Made by a program: the position numbers and the translations under genes
The notes under the pieces: generated by a model
What the model was told of the DNA's origin: nothing
Database searches by the model: none
What the model saw: the letters and a program-made list of their open reading frames with translations, nothing else
Assembly (NCBI GenBank): GCA_014905825.1
Contig: JACGCN010000006.1
Coordinates: 806,001 to 870,000, forward strand
Direction: 5' to 3'
Source: Lyophyllum atratum
Taxonomy: Eukaryota; Basidiomycota; Agaricomycetes; Agaricales; Lyophyllaceae
Length of the DNA stretch: 64,000 bases
In this document: piece by piece, positions 33,874-46,333 of the stretch
How the letters are laid out: the number at the start of each line of letters is the position of its first letter
Position numbering within the stretch: position 1 is the first letter of the stretch

Positions 33874-36048
33874 TCAGCCTTCTTGCCACAAACACCCTCC
33901 CATATCGGTGTTAATTGCTGGATCACCATCTTGTTGGCTGAGTGCAGTATAAGCGTCTACAGGTCAAAGATGGCAAGTCACAAGCAACTCACCAATTTCT
34001 ATACAGCCCCTCTCCGCCTCGTCCTTCACACTCTCCAGGAGTCGTCTACTGGCCCAGCGGTCGGTGTGGAACCTGAGATGACTCTTGATGATGGTTTTTT
34101 TGTAATCCATCGTGGTCATCGTTGGCTGAATAGCTTTGAAGAATTCTGCGACCGCTTGCCAGGTCACATCCTCGAGGACAAAGTCCCTTGAAAGCATGGG
34201 CCACGGAACGTCATCGGCGGTCAATGGCAGCTCCTCGGAATACTTCGTCTTGTCAAATCTGTCAGCAAGCTTGCTATATCGCTCCTTCGCGCGTTCAACA
34301 GTCCAGTGCCCGTGACTCGAGCCATTTCGTTCACGCTTGGCTCCCTGACGTCGTGCCTGGTCCTGCTCAGCATAGCGCCGAGCGGCCTCCTCTCTTGCAT
34401 TTCTGTACGCCTCCTCCCCCTCCCTTCTCCACCGCTCTTCCTGCTCCCTCCTTTCCTTCGCTGCGCCCTCCCGTCTCTCAGCTTCCTCAGCGCGTCTCCT
34501 TGCTTCCGCCTGCGCCTCGGCCTCTCTCCGTTCTTGGGCCTTCCGTTTGGCGGCCGCCTCCTCCCACATCGGCCGATCAGCCTCGAGTTCTGCCAGTTTC
34601 CTACGCGATTCTGCAATCTCCGCTTGCCGCCTGGTCTCCTCGTCATCTGCGACATCACCGGGGGCCGGTGCTTCATCCTCTCCATCCTCCTCATCCTCAC
34701 TGCCGCTCTCCATTCCACCTGTCCCTTGTGCCGCGTCTATCAGATGGGAAAGCAAAATGGAGGTCAATATAGATTCTGTCGGGTAGACCATGATTTATGT
34801 ACCTGGCATATCCACGTCTGGGTTATTCCTGTACAGCGTGTACAGCTCCTCTAGGAGCTCGGCTTCCCTGGCCTGCCTGCGGGCCTCGTGCTCCTGTCTC
34901 CTGTGCTCTGTCTTGTGCTTCTCCCGGGCCTGTCTTCCGGCTGCGAGGTTGCGTTTGGCAGCAGAAGGGGATACGGTACGCGTGCGTTTCGCGTCCTTGG
35001 TGGGTACATAGTTCATTGTATTTCGTAAGGGTTCGTCGTCCGCAGGTCGTGTCGTGCCAGGGTCGCGATCGGCGCTTGTATGCAAGTATTCGAATAGAGT
35101 AGTAACTGTCGAACGTGTCAGCTCGCAGAATCTGGGAAATTGGAGGTATGCGTGTCGTGCCTTTCCGCTTCCCGATGGTGGGGGAGATAGGAACGTCCGA
35201 TGAAGGACCGGCCGGTGCTGTGAAGGTGAACTCTGCTTCCGCATTGCCTTGCTCCGAAAGCTGGTGCATGCGACGCGCCGTCCGCTCGTGCCGCTCCTTC
35301 CTGTTCATCGCTATCTTCTCCTTTAGTTTCTTCTTCCTGTCCTTCGGACCGGCCGCCTTGGGTCGCTGTGATCCGTCATCAACGATCATATCCTCCACCT
35401 CACTCTGCTCGTCCTCCGATTCCGTATGAATCTCAACTCTTCTCTTCCGGGGTTTTGGCGAATGCGCAGGGGTCTCTTCTGCGGGCGAAAACACGCGTCG
35501 TTTGTGGCCTGGGGCCGGCGAAGGAATGGTCTGGGGATGTTCCGTGGCGGGTGAGATGACAGGGACGTTTGGGGGTGCCCTGACGTAGCAGTCGTACGAG
35601 GGGTCCAGTTTATAGAAGTCCCATTGGTCTTGGGACATCTCGTAGTATTTCCTGTTCGCGCGAACCTCAGATTAATTTACCCGACAAGTTCAATTAACGG
35701 GTGCACTGACCCACATATGTCTACCACTCTGGGCCATTTGCCTTCTTCGGTAACACCCTCCTCTCTCCGCGCGCTGGGGACGAATCGCCAGGAGCTTACG
35801 CCTGATGGTGTCGTTTCGATCACGATGCGTTTGGGGCGGTATGACTTCTCGTTGAGTGAGAGTTCATCGATGTCGGGTTCTTCGGGATGCGACGAGGCGG
35901 CGTGGGGGTCGAACGATGCGAAAGATAGTTTGGAGCCTCGACGACAGAGTCGGTCGGGCTGAGTGTGATCGAGGATGCCTGGATTGGGGCCACTGAGTAT
36001 AGGGGCGGACTGGGGAATGTAAGTGCCAGTGGAAGGTCCTGCGGACAT
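33874..36048 (-). CDS. NFKBIL1-like nuclear coiled-coil protein
   Basis: Resembles the C-terminal region of animal NFKBIL1, implicated in mRNA processing; no fungal function is known to me. Five exons give 652 aa: 36048-35711, 35651-35161, 35105-34803, 34736-33993, 33956-33874. The N-terminal half is acidic/basic low complexity with likely nuclear signals (PGHKRRVF, KPRKRRVE, KDRKKKLKEK). The middle is a long charged coiled coil rich in RREAEAQAEARRRAEEAERR-type sequence. The C-terminal domain has PLTADDVPWP, KKTIIKSHLRFHTDRWASRR and a final ALSQ, in the order and spacing of NFKBIL1. Two junctions are weak: exon 2 to 3 seems to use a GC-AG intron (35106-35160; AAAG|GCACGA) or else a GT donor 47 nt further upstream, and the last intron is only 36 nt. 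Confidence 0.75.
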
Positions 36049-36498
36049 GGTTGCTGTCGAATCGAATGGGCTGGGAGAGATATGTGCGCTCCTTATGTAC
36101 GGCGAGCGAGAGTTTTTGTATTTCGGGTTGCCAGGCGGACGAGCGGCATGGACCCGTACTTTTTACTTTTGTATTGTCCTCGTCAACCTACCAGCCGACA
36201 TCATGGCTCTGAATGCAACACCGCCACCACGTGGACGGACTGATTAGATTGCTGATTACAACCTTCCATTGTTCCTGCTGTCATCTTGACTCTGCTGCCT
36301 GTGCATATCGCCGCCACACAGCTCCATCACCAGTCAGTCCAAGACCTCGTCTACTACACTTCAGAGAGTACAGTCGAGGTGACACCGCCCAAATCAAATC
36401 GAGTCACATCACAATTGACGTTCCCTGACTCGCCGATCAGCGCCAGCACTTGAAAGCATAAATACAAATTCTCTAGAAAGCAAAGTCTCATTCATATC
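36049..36498. promoter_or_regulatory. divergent promoter, NFKBIL1-like / GTPBP1-like
   Basis: 450 bp between two divergent start codons. An AT-rich CATAAATACA block lies about 40 bp before the + strand gene. No other element recognised. Confidence 0.4.
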
Positions 36499-39209
36499 AT
36501 GACCAGTCTACGGACGTTTCAAACCGAGATTGAGGAGATACACCACCGCGAGCTCCTCAAGCAGCGCACACAGGCCCCAGCTGATAGCATAAAGGACATC
36601 AAACACCCCGCCCAGTCGTCGAAAGGAAAGGCCAAGGATGACGGCCATGCCAATGGTGCTGCTGACGTGGATGCAGACACCAGCCCGCGCTCCAGCATGC
36701 TCGAGCTCGAGGAGAAATTCCTGGTACTGCTTGTCGAGCATGACCTCCTCTTATTTCAGATCTAACGAATGTATCCCTGTTCCTTGCCAGGCATTACTGC
36801 AATCGAATGTGCCCGCCGACAACGACACCGCACGCGACATGATTGCTGCGCTGCTCACCCAGCACCGCGGGGAGTACGTCCTACGGATAGGGATGCAGCC
36901 ATCGCATGCTCATCTATTCACGGGCGAGTTGAGCGATGCATCCGACAGCTGGACGGGTGTCCCGCGTACTGAGCAGGATTTGGATCTGCTTAGAGAGCGG
37001 GTGATGAAGACTGTTGAGGAGGTCGGAGGGAAGGTGTGTTCCGCCTGTTAGTCCTCCTGGGTACGTGTCGGTAAATTTATTCTCGCGACAGACATCTGTG
37101 TTATTCGAGACTCGGACGGGCCATCCAAGGATATCCCTGCTTCTGCGATTACCCCCTCCGAACGTGTCCCTCACACCAGAAGTGCGATGCGCAGTGGTGG
37201 GGAACGTGGACAGTGGGAAATCGACGACACTAGGTGTCCTTACTCGCGGTATGTACCACATCATGCATCTCCACTCCTCATTGACAGGTTACCAGGCGCT
37301 TTGGATGACGGAAGGGGTCGCGCACGCGTCGGGCTCTTCCGGCACAAACATGAACTCGAGACGGGTAGGACTTCTAGCGTGGGGATGGAGGTACGAAGAT
37401 CTTCACCTCGGACTTGCTACATGCTTCGATGTGACGACCATGTATCTTAGATCTTGGGTTTCGGACCTTCTGGCGCACCAATACTTCCCAACGCGATAAA
37501 CTCTACCGATCCAGATGTGATACGACGCGAGAAGCTTGGATGGGAGGAGATCTCCATCCAGGCGGCCAAGATTGTATCTTTCATCGGTAAGTCCAGTCGA
37601 TATCTCAACTTCAAAGTATCGTGAAGTATCTGAAAATTTATGTTCCTAGATCTTGCTGGCCATGAGCGATATCTGAAAACGACATTATATGGATTGACAT
37701 CCGGTGCCCCTTCTTGTGTTATTCTGATAGTGGGTGCAAACGCAGGCTTGATTGGGATGTCGAAAGAGCACTTGGCGATCGCACTGGCGCTGAGCGTCCC
37801 AGTCGTTGTTTGCATAACCAAAGTAGGCTGTGGCGCAATTCATGCCGCTGTTGCTGTTGCTTAACTGATCTACTTCACGCGAAGATCGATATGACCCCCG
37901 CCAACAAGACGGCCGAGACGATTAAACAGGTAGTCAAGATACTGAAGAGCCCAGGGTGTCGGTCCGTGACTCAATTCAAAAATACTCTCCATATTTATAC
38001 TTCGCCAAATATAGGAAAACGCCGGTGTTCGTCAATGATGTTGAGACTGCCGTCGAGCTTTCTACCTCGTTTGGCTCTGACCGGTCAGTGATTTCTCCGA
38101 ATCTGCGTCATCTCACTGTCTTACACTCTTAAAGACTCTGCCCAATATTTCAGATATCAAACGTGACAGGCGAGGGCCTCGACTACGTAAGAAAGGCCTC
38201 TAAATCTCCTTGGTGCCTTACTCACCCTCCATATAGGTCCGCACATTTTTGAATCTACTGCCATCCAGCGAGGCCGACAACGAGAAATTCGCCGTCGACC
38301 AGCCGCTGGAGTTCTCTGTGACTGAGGTCTGGTCTGTCCCTTATGTAGGTACCGTCGTGAACGGCATCATGAACGCTGGAAGCGTCAAGACAGGAGACGC
38401 TGTGCTCCTAGGGCCCGATTCGAATGGAAATTACATTCCTACTGTCATTAAAAGCATGCAGCGGAAAAGGTGCATCCTGGTCCTTGCTTCATAGTAGGGT
38501 GGTATATTAAACTCGGGATCAGGGCGAATGTAACGACCGCGGAGGCTGGGCAGTGTGTGTCGTTTGCGCTGAAACGAGTACGACGAGCTGCGGTGCGGAA
38601 AGGGATGGTGTTGGTCCCCAAAACCGAGGCGCCTCCACGGTGTAAGTGTACTATTATCTTAGTTGACGCTCTGGGCGCCTGCTGATCAGGAATGCATCAC
38701 AGCCACGCGCCAATTCGAAGGCCAGGTATTGATTCTGTAGTATGTGCATCTCCAGATCTTATCGCTGTCCAAACATCCAACCGTCTTTTGTGACAGTCAT
38801 AATACGACACTGCAAAAGAACTATCAAGTGTGTTGATCCTGTTCTCCATTTTGACAAGGATCGCTGATGATTCTTTGACAGGCAATGTTGCACTGTGGTG
38901 TATGAGCACACCTATATCTTTTGATCGGATATTATTGACGCCGATCTTTCTAGGCTGTCCGCCAGACTGTGCGGATAGTGGGCATGGACCACCCCCAGGG
39001 TGTACTGCGTACGGGAGACCGCGCGACGGTGCAGTTTGAGTTTATCTCGCACCCTGAGTTCGTCAAGGAGGGGATGAAACTTCTCTTCCGTGAGGGCAAG
39101 ACGAAGGTACGTCATCCCTTCCCCGTTTTTTGTTTGTTTTTCGTTTTGTTTTTTACATTGCCTAAAATGTGCTGTGCAGGGGCTTGGCGTGATAACGCGG
39201 CTGCTGTGA
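36499..39209 (+). CDS. GTPBP1/GTPBP2-like translational GTPase
   Basis: EF-1alpha-related GTPase of the GP-1/GTPBP1 group, which in animals acts on stalled ribosomes and mRNA decay. Sixteen exons give 615 aa: 36499-36723, 36791-37033, 37092-37248, 37296-37390, 37451-37586, 37650-37822, 37885-37961, 38015-38083, 38135-38186, 38237-38469, 38523-38641, 38703-38739, 38797-38827, 38882-38899, 38954-39106, 39180-39209. GTPase motifs: P-loop [21 protein letters not shown], and [18 protein letters not shown] lies between. Domain II ([17 protein letters not shown]) and domain III ([30 protein letters not shown]) follow. One exon is 18 nt and two are 31-37 nt. Exon 3's acceptor is the least certain. 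Confidence 0.9.
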
Positions 39210-39753
39210 TCGTCCACGGAATTTTGGCCCACTTTCTTATCCTCACGATGCCTGTACAGTATCATTATCATTATCATCTTGTTGTAGTATAGGACTGTTA
39301 ATCGCATCTCGATGGAGGTGTTTGTATGTATTGGGAATGGGAGCTTTTGGAAATATAATGATGCTAGGCGATCTCCGAATGCGTCTATTGTTGGAGCTGG
39401 GTGGTGCCTCTTCTTATTACCGGGATGGAGCAGCTGGCCATGTTCAGTTTTTCCGTTCAATTCTACTGTCATCTTGCTAGTCTGGACTCAGCAATAATCT
39501 ACCTGTCCATCACCTTTTTACTGGTGCCCTCCGCTATCCTTTGTTTCTCGCCTGAAGAGGCTCTTGTCCCCCACTACCAGCGATCAGTGATTACTCCACA
39601 GCTGGAAGCTTCACATTTCCGTAGTATGTAAAATCTTCGAATCACACGCCTTCGTTCTTCGTTGCGCTCCAACTGCGCAATCGCTCCATACCCTCATCAT
39701 CATCTCTAACTCTTACTCACTTTTCTTACAGTATACCCTTCGCTCGACTATCC
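39210..39753. other. intergenic, possible 5' exon of KRE6-like gene
   Basis: No clear coding exon. A strong polypyrimidine-CAG acceptor (CTTTTCTTACAG, ending at 39731) lies 22 bp before the annotated KRE6-like start, so a spliced 5' leader or short upstream coding exon may lie here. Confidence 0.4.
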
Positions 39754-42355
39754 ATGGCTGGGATGTGGAAGCCACGATTCCGAGGTTCCAGTAGCACTCT
39801 GGTTCGCCAAAAAATTCTCTACTCTTCTTGGAACAATGCGTATAACTGTTGTACGGTCTTACAGGGCTCAAACTCAGACACGCCCTACCCAGCACTACTC
39901 TCGCATTCACCAAGCCTCACCGGCATCTCTGCTTCCGTTAGTGGCCTTCCCGATGCTGTACACCGCACTCACCGGCTTTTCCAGTACTCCCTTCCACCCG
40001 ACCCACGACAATGGGGGTCCGATCTCTCCATGAACCTGATCGAGCCCGACGACGAAATACACAACCCACCGCGCGGGGCCTCCTCGAGGAGTGCAGACCG
40101 CGAAGGTTCTTTCTTCTCAGTTCGCGGTATGGCGAATATTGGGTGTCTCTTTGTGCTGGGCGTGGGCCTCATGGCACTGTTGTAAGTCGTCATAGAGCGC
40201 CACTCCCTGATGGACAAGTTGTTGACATGACCGTCGCTCGGTTTTAATTTAAGCGTCGGCTATCCACTTATATCTCACTTTACGAAAACGGAGCTCTCGA
40301 CGCAGGGCGGCTTTAACCTTGGTGGTATCAATGGCACTGGCCAGGTGACTAGAGTAATTCGTTCTTATGAAACCATTGTTCTTAAACTTACTTCGAAGGT
40401 ACCGTCCATGGAAGGCGACTTCGGCCTGATCGATGTCGATACACCAAAAAATGTATATACGAAACCAGCATGGACGAAGGGCACCTCTGAGCTTCAACTC
40501 GTGTTCTCGGACGAATTCAACGTCGACGGACGATCTTTCTACCCTGGTGATGATCCTTATTGGGAAGCAGTTGACTTGCATTACTGGGTATGCGCGGCTG
40601 CTTTCATGTCCTCGGGATGCCAATTTGAACTCTGTATTTCTAAATCTATAGGCGACCAACAATTTGGAATGGTACGATCCGGAAGCTGTCACTACAGCCA
40701 ACGGGTCCCTTGTCATCACACTCGATAAGAAACCGAGCCATGGACTGGATTATCAGGGCGGTAAGCGCACCTTTCCCTTTGGCGTGAATATCAACTGACT
40801 TGCGATCTTAGGGCTGATTTCTTCCTGGTTCGCCTTCAGCTCTTTATTTATTTGTTTGGTGCTTCATCTAACCAGCAATTGGACCTCAGGAACAAGTTTT
40901 GCTTCACAGGCGGTTATATTGAAAGTAGCGTCCAACTCCCCGGCGCGAGCAATATTGTAGGGCTTTGGCCCGCCGTCTGGACGATGGGCAACCTAGGACG
41001 CGCCGGGTACGGTGCCTCTCTGGAGGGAGTGGTAATATAGCGTTTTACTTTACCACATACTCAAATACTCACCTTTCCTTCAGTGGCCCTACAGCTATGA
41101 TGCCTGCGACGTCGGCACTGCGCCTAATCAGACCATCAACGGCCAACCGTCCGCGGCGGTCACCGAGGGCGACGTAAACAACGACGGCCATCTCTCGTTT
41201 TTGCCTGGACAGCGGCTGTCGCGGTGTACTTGCAAAGGCGAGAGCCACCCCGGTCCACAGCACGCGGACGGCTCTTACGTCGGTCGCGCAGCACCGGAGA
41301 TCGATATAATAGAAGCTTTAGTGCGTGGATGCGTTTTGTGGTGCTCGTTAATGGCTCGCTGATGTTGCCTCAGGTCGACCCGCAGACTCTGATCGGCAAA
41401 GCCTCGCAGTCCGCTCAGTGGGCGGTAAGGAGTTGGATAACTTGCTCACTGTGCCGGGGTAGGCTGACGAGATTACGTAGCCGTTCAATGAGAACTACTT
41501 GTGGAAGAACACCTCGGACAATTTGGCCATTCCTGATGCGTCAACGACTGTCTCCAACCCATACATAGGAGGAATCACGCAGATGACGACTTCTGCGCTC
41601 ACGAGGACCAATCCGCTGGCGTATGAGCTGACCGGGGGCCAGTTTTCGATTTATGGTTTTGAAGTGAGTATTCAACTGTTGTCAGCGATATATGTATCTT
41701 GACCTTGACATCTCTAGTACAAACCTGGTATGACTGCTGCTCCATGCCATAATTGACTTGTTATATTGATTCCTTCGATTTCGGATTCTAGGTTTTGACG
41801 ATGCGGTGAGTTCTTTGATCTCATTCCGTTAGCAAGCTACTTATCGACGTGTCCTGGGTAGTATATCACCTGGATTTCAGACAACAAGCTCGCATGGACC
41901 CTTTTCGCTCCAGGCCTAGGCGCCGACGACGTCGTTAAAGTATCAGACCGACCAATTCCGCTGGAGCCCATGGTATGCCCGTCCCTGCCCGCATGCCTTG
42001 TAACCCTTGCTGATTTGGTACTTCCTGATGCAGTACATCATCGTCAACTTGGGCATCTCCAAAAACTTCGGGGAGGTTGACTTTGAGCACCTAACGTTCC
42101 CTACGAAGATGAGCGTTGACTACATCCGTGTGTACCAGCCGAGGGATGCAATGAACATCGGCTGCAGCCCCCCGGATTTCCCGACAGAGGCATACATCAA
42201 CACGTACGTCACTATGCTTGTGATGACGTCGGGCGCTCCTGCTGATTCTTGTCGGTAGATATATCGAGGCGTACACGAATCCCAATCTGACCACCTGGGT
42301 CGACGACTACAAACAAGCATGGCCCAAGAACAACCTCACTGTCGGATGCACTTGA
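39754..42355 (+). CDS. KRE6/SKN1-type GH16 protein (beta-1,6-glucan synthesis)
   Basis: Type II membrane protein of the GH16-like KRE6/SKN1 family required for beta-1,6-glucan formation in the wall; acts in ER/Golgi or plasma membrane. Fourteen exons give 615 aa: 39754-40181, 40254-40344, 40399-40587, 40652-40760, 40812-40827, 40890-41031, 41084-41320, 41374-41424, 41481-41663, 41718-41727, 41792-41805, 41862-41972, 42034-42203, 42259-42355. About 125 cytoplasmic residues precede the helix [52 protein letters not shown], the catalytic-type EIDIIEA and [11 protein letters not shown] follow. Exons of 10, 14 and 16 nt are needed to keep the frame. The N-terminus is the least certain part. Confidence 0.9.
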
Positions 42356-42806
42356 TTGTCGCACTTGGACACAGCGGATTCGGGGCGGACAGAGTCCACT
42401 CTACCATACTGTGCTTTTTCCACTCACGGCATATACGCGCGCCAGTTGTCGCTCTTGGTACTATTATTGAGCGGTCGGAGCCCAGCGCTCGACCAATGCA
42501 GGTGAACGACGTGGATCCAATACCATATCGGACCATCGATACCTGCCAGTATTTTTATTCCGGCATTTACATAGATTTACTGTAGTAGACTCTCACTCAC
42601 ACGGACACTTCATTGCACAACCAACACATACCCTTTCGTAGTCGAACTCTGGTCGAACTAATGACCTTTCATCTTCAAGCGCAACTCATTTCTTTGCGTG
42701 TTTTGATTGGTTCAGCTACAGCTATAATACAAAAAGAATTAAACCGCCTCCACATTGGGTATTACACTCGAGGTAAAATAAAGTCCAGTCTCAGCAGTCC
42801 CAGTGA
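42356..42806. other. intergenic between convergent wall genes
   Basis: 3' flanks of the KRE6-like gene and the chitinase, which face each other. No hairpin terminator or other feature stands out. Confidence 0.5.
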
Positions 42807-44534
42807 TTACTCCATGCCCTTCCTCATGTTATCAAACCTGCTCCCCTCATACTTCAGCCAATTTTCATCCTTCCTCAACCCACCCATCGCCTGCTTCACA
42901 ATCGCCACCAGGCTCTGTCCAGGCTGTGGCTCCTTTCCAAGTCCGCCCTCCATACCATCCCTATCCGAGCCCTTATCACCACTCAGCTCCCAGAACATAC
43001 TCCCCGCCAGCCCCTCCTTCTTGATCCAGTCCCCCTTCCACTTCGCCACCTCTTCATTATCGTAGCTCACCATCTCCTTCTTCCCATAATCATACGTCCA
43101 GCTCGCGAGCGCCTTCTCGTCGCGCATCACGTGTGCGCCAGGTAACGGTAGCGCGCGGTAGTCGTATACGCCTTGCTCCCAGCTGCCGCCGCCGATGCCG
43201 GAGAAGGCCGTGCCTGGCCCCTTTGTGTTCATGAAGGAGCGCCCGTAGAGCGGCATGCCCATGACGATCTTGGATCGGGGAACGCCCTTTGCGATGTAGT
43301 AATGAATCGACTCGGACGCGCTGATGGGCCCGCCGAAGACGTTTGCTTGGTGGTTCGCGATTTGGTCCCAAGAGCCGGCTTTATATGCGTCATGTTAGTG
43401 GAGAGTGTGGTGTGTATTTGGAAGGAGGGAGGCCGACGTACAGAAGTCGTAGGCCATCATATTCCAGAAGTCTAGTACCTTGTCCATTTCGGCAATGTGC
43501 AGCTTCTTATAGTGATCGGGACCACAGGGTGCGGCGATCTGTGGGGCGTGGGTTTCAACATGTAGGAACTGGATGAAGGGCACATACAGTGAGTAAGAAC
43601 TTGTAGTCCGCGTGTTTGTCGCGCGCATGTTTGTCCAGCGCAGCTCGGAGTTCGTGGAGCAGCGCGACGTACCCACGAGCCTGCTCGTCATTGCTCGGAT
43701 ACTCGTAATCGATATCGAGCCCGTCGAGTCCATAATCTTCGAGTAGCTTAATGGACGAGCTCACGAATTTGGCGCGGAGGGCGGGATTCACGACGATGGG
43801 ATGGAAGGTGGGAGAGTAGGTCCACCCGCCTATACTTAGGAGGACCTTGAGGTGTCGATGCTCCTTCTTGAGTTTGTAGATCGCCTTGAAGTTGCCGTAG
43901 AGGTTGTCCCCGACATCGTTCCATGAGTCGCCGGGGTAGTGGATGTCTTTGTCCGCCCAGTCGTCGGAGAGGAAGACCTCGCCCGTGTCTGCTTTGAGGT
44001 TGGCGAAGGAGTAGAGGATGTGGCTGCATGGAGGGAATCAGCGGGATAGCCAAATGTGGACTATATGAGCGCGTACGTGAGATCCTGGGTTGGGATCTTC
44101 GAAGGAGGGAACTTTCGTCCATAGATTCCCCTGTGAAATATGATTAGCGGTTGATATCATGATGCAAGCATTTGGTTTACCAGTTGACGAAGCTAAGCCG
44201 CGTCCATCAATGAAGGTCTAGAAGGACGTGAACAGGAAACTCACTAGCCAATGCTAACTTTTCCGTGGTCTGGCATTGCTGGTTCTGTTATATTCGGTTT
44301 GGGAGTGTCTTCGAGGGTATTATTGGGAGGGGCGGTGATGTTGGTGGGAGGATGGACTTCAATGGCAGGCAGTGTTACTGACCACTGACCGAATTTGTAT
44401 GACGCAAATGCCACAACAAGTAAACCGATCACAAGAAAAACGATTCTGCGGTAGGAGGTGGGCTGCTTGGCGGGTGTTTGGGGAGATGGAGGTGTTTCCT
44501 CGTCGGTGGGGAGTCGTGAGTAGGTTGAGGCCAT
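42807..44534 (-). CDS. membrane-anchored GH18 chitinase
   Basis: Glycoside hydrolase family 18 endo- or processive chitinase, expected to remodel wall chitin. Six exons give 486 aa: 44534-44245, 44192-44181, 44130-44077, 44023-43588, 43538-43442, 43378-42807. There is no cleavable signal peptide; a helix at about residues 23-43 (IVFLVIGLLVVAFASYKFG) makes it a type II membrane protein, with a Pro/Thr-rich stem. The domain starts at YFVNWGIYGRKF; the catalytic motif is GLDGLDIDYEYP (DxxDxDxE), then MAYDFSGSWD, MGMPLYGRSF and GSMFWELSGD. The second exon is only 12 nt and encodes most of FVNW at the first strand. No chitin-binding module is present. Confidence 0.92.
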
Positions 44535-45203
44535 GCCAGTGGACGCTCTCGTCGAAATATAGTGATGGCCAAGTGATGGCACAGACTGCGGCCATCACAG
44601 CCACTGGGTTCCACTTTACTCCATCATGATCATCATCGCCGGCTGCGGGGACAGCCTACTGTAACAGCGAGGGCACTGCTCTTCTTAGGAAGCTGCGGTC
44701 TCGAGTATATGACCATGCTGTCGTCACTGCACCTGGGCTATTCCGAGATGCCATACGTGAACTCCATGCGACCTTGGTCGCGTAAACTTGAACAGCTCTT
44801 TGAACCTGAGTACTTCATCCTACCGAGGATATCTACTGGATCCTGTACATATGGAATACACGTCTCGCTCGTTCCCCGTCTAATCAATGCTTGCTGTGCT
44901 CGCGTCTTTGCAACTTGAATGCCTGCACCGATCTGAGATCTGCTTTTGACATTTTCTCCAGCATCCTCCATGGTCATTCCTCGCTCTCGGGAGTTCAATT
45001 GGAATTCGGAAATACTGCCCTGTCAAGTGGGCACCCCCACGCGGACCCTTTTGCTTCTCTCACTTGATGAAGTCGAGGAAAACGCCCGACAAAATACCCG
45101 ATGATCTCCCATCCGCGACATGGCCCCAATTATACACCGACTCCAGGACGCGTGCTTTATATATAGACTCAGCAAGTAGCAGCACGATACCCCAGCTCTT
45201 CGA
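44535..45203. promoter_or_regulatory. divergent promoter, chitinase / CBM1 protein
   Basis: The right end has a clear TATA box (TTTATATATAG around 45157-45167), about 40 bp before the CBM1 protein start. The rest has no recognised feature. Confidence 0.45.
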
Positions 45204-46033
45204 ATGAAATCAATCGTCGCCATCGCCGTTTTCGTATCGTTGCTAGGACCTGCGAGTGCCCAGTCCCCCGCCTGGGGTCAGTGCGGTGGCCAAGGGTGGT
45301 ATGTATTCACCTAACACGGTCCCAACTGGGTTTCTGAACAGCTTTGCGCTCTAGGTCTGGCCCAACGACATGTGTCGCGGGCTATACGTGTACAGTCAGT
45401 AACCAATGTACGTATATACACCGTTCAAAGTCTGCATACCCCGCTGAAAAAGTCTGCATCAGACTATTCGCAATGCTTGCCTGGTACAGCCACGACCCCC
45501 AAACCCACGACGACGCCTATCCCTACGACAACGACGAAGCCTGGGACTACATCTACAACGACCACAACCGGCCCCGCAGCCACTGGCTCTCAGATCCGCA
45601 CCGTCCAAGATCCTGTCTACCACTTCTATCTCCAAAATAACGGTACGCGCCCTCTCTCCTGTTGGTCCTCACCCACCTCACACCCATAAACACAGGCGGC
45701 ACTCCCATGCTCGGGCCCGAGGCTTCCTCAGGTCGCTTCACCATCGCCGGCACGATCGCGTTGAACAGCAGTGCCGGCTCGAAGTTGTACCTGAACATCG
45801 ATAGCAGCGGAACCCAGTCTTACAAGTCACTAACACTGGGGACGACTGCAACGACGACGAATTGGGGCCTTGAGGGCGACACGATTATCACGACCTCGCC
45901 ACGCCAGCTGAACTTCATCGCGTGCCCTGGGAGTAACACTACATTTTACAACGTCTATCTGCAGCAGGGAAATGATACACCGCCCGGGAAGACCTGTACG
46001 CTTGTTACGATGCATTTGCCGTGCTTATGTTAG
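45204..46033 (+). CDS. secreted CBM1 protein with uncharacterised C-terminal domain
   Basis: Extracellular protein that should bind crystalline cellulose or chitin through an N-terminal family 1 carbohydrate-binding module. Four exons give 221 aa: 45204-45298, 45355-45407, 45463-45642, 45696-46033. The signal peptide ends near ASA|Q. The CBM1 has its paired Cys and aromatic face (WGQCGGQGWSGPTTC, YTCTVSNQYYSQCLPG) and is followed by a Thr/Pro linker (about 20-25 residues). The remaining ~140 residues (VYHFYLQN...GTPMLGPEASSGRF...LNFIACPGSNTTFYNVYLQ) match no catalytic family I recognise and have three Cys near the end. The gene is small and strongly promoted by a TATA box. It may be an accessory protein of plant-wall or fungal-wall breakdown. 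Confidence 0.82.
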
Positions 46034-46333
46034 ATAGAAGGAATATAGTTTTTCTTACCGAGGCAAACGTGTGTGGAGCCCGTATTTAAGACGAGCGCTC
46101 GCTTCAACAATTAACAACGTGTTTATGCCAGTCGTCTTTACGATCAGACTTTCAAGATGACGAGTTCTGGTAACCAATATATGGTAAACCGCGTATATAC
46201 ATACGCACAGAGCGACAATAAACACTAGATACAAACGTACATATAATGAGGTACAAAAGTACATATAATCCCAATATCCACAGCCTAGAGAAACATAGCA
46301 CAATTATGAAGCAGAGTCTAGAACATCACCAGC
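46034..46333. other. intergenic, AT-rich
   Basis: 3' flanks of two convergent genes. Direct repeat GTACATATAATnnnGTACAAAAGTACATATAAT-like elements occur near 46238-46270. No gene. Confidence 0.45.

Noticed and set aside
34188..34854. Long open frames on the + strand (up to 194 codons)
   Set aside because: They are antisense shadows of the coiled-coil exon of the NFKBIL1-like gene, whose Arg/Glu-rich codons leave few stops on the other strand.
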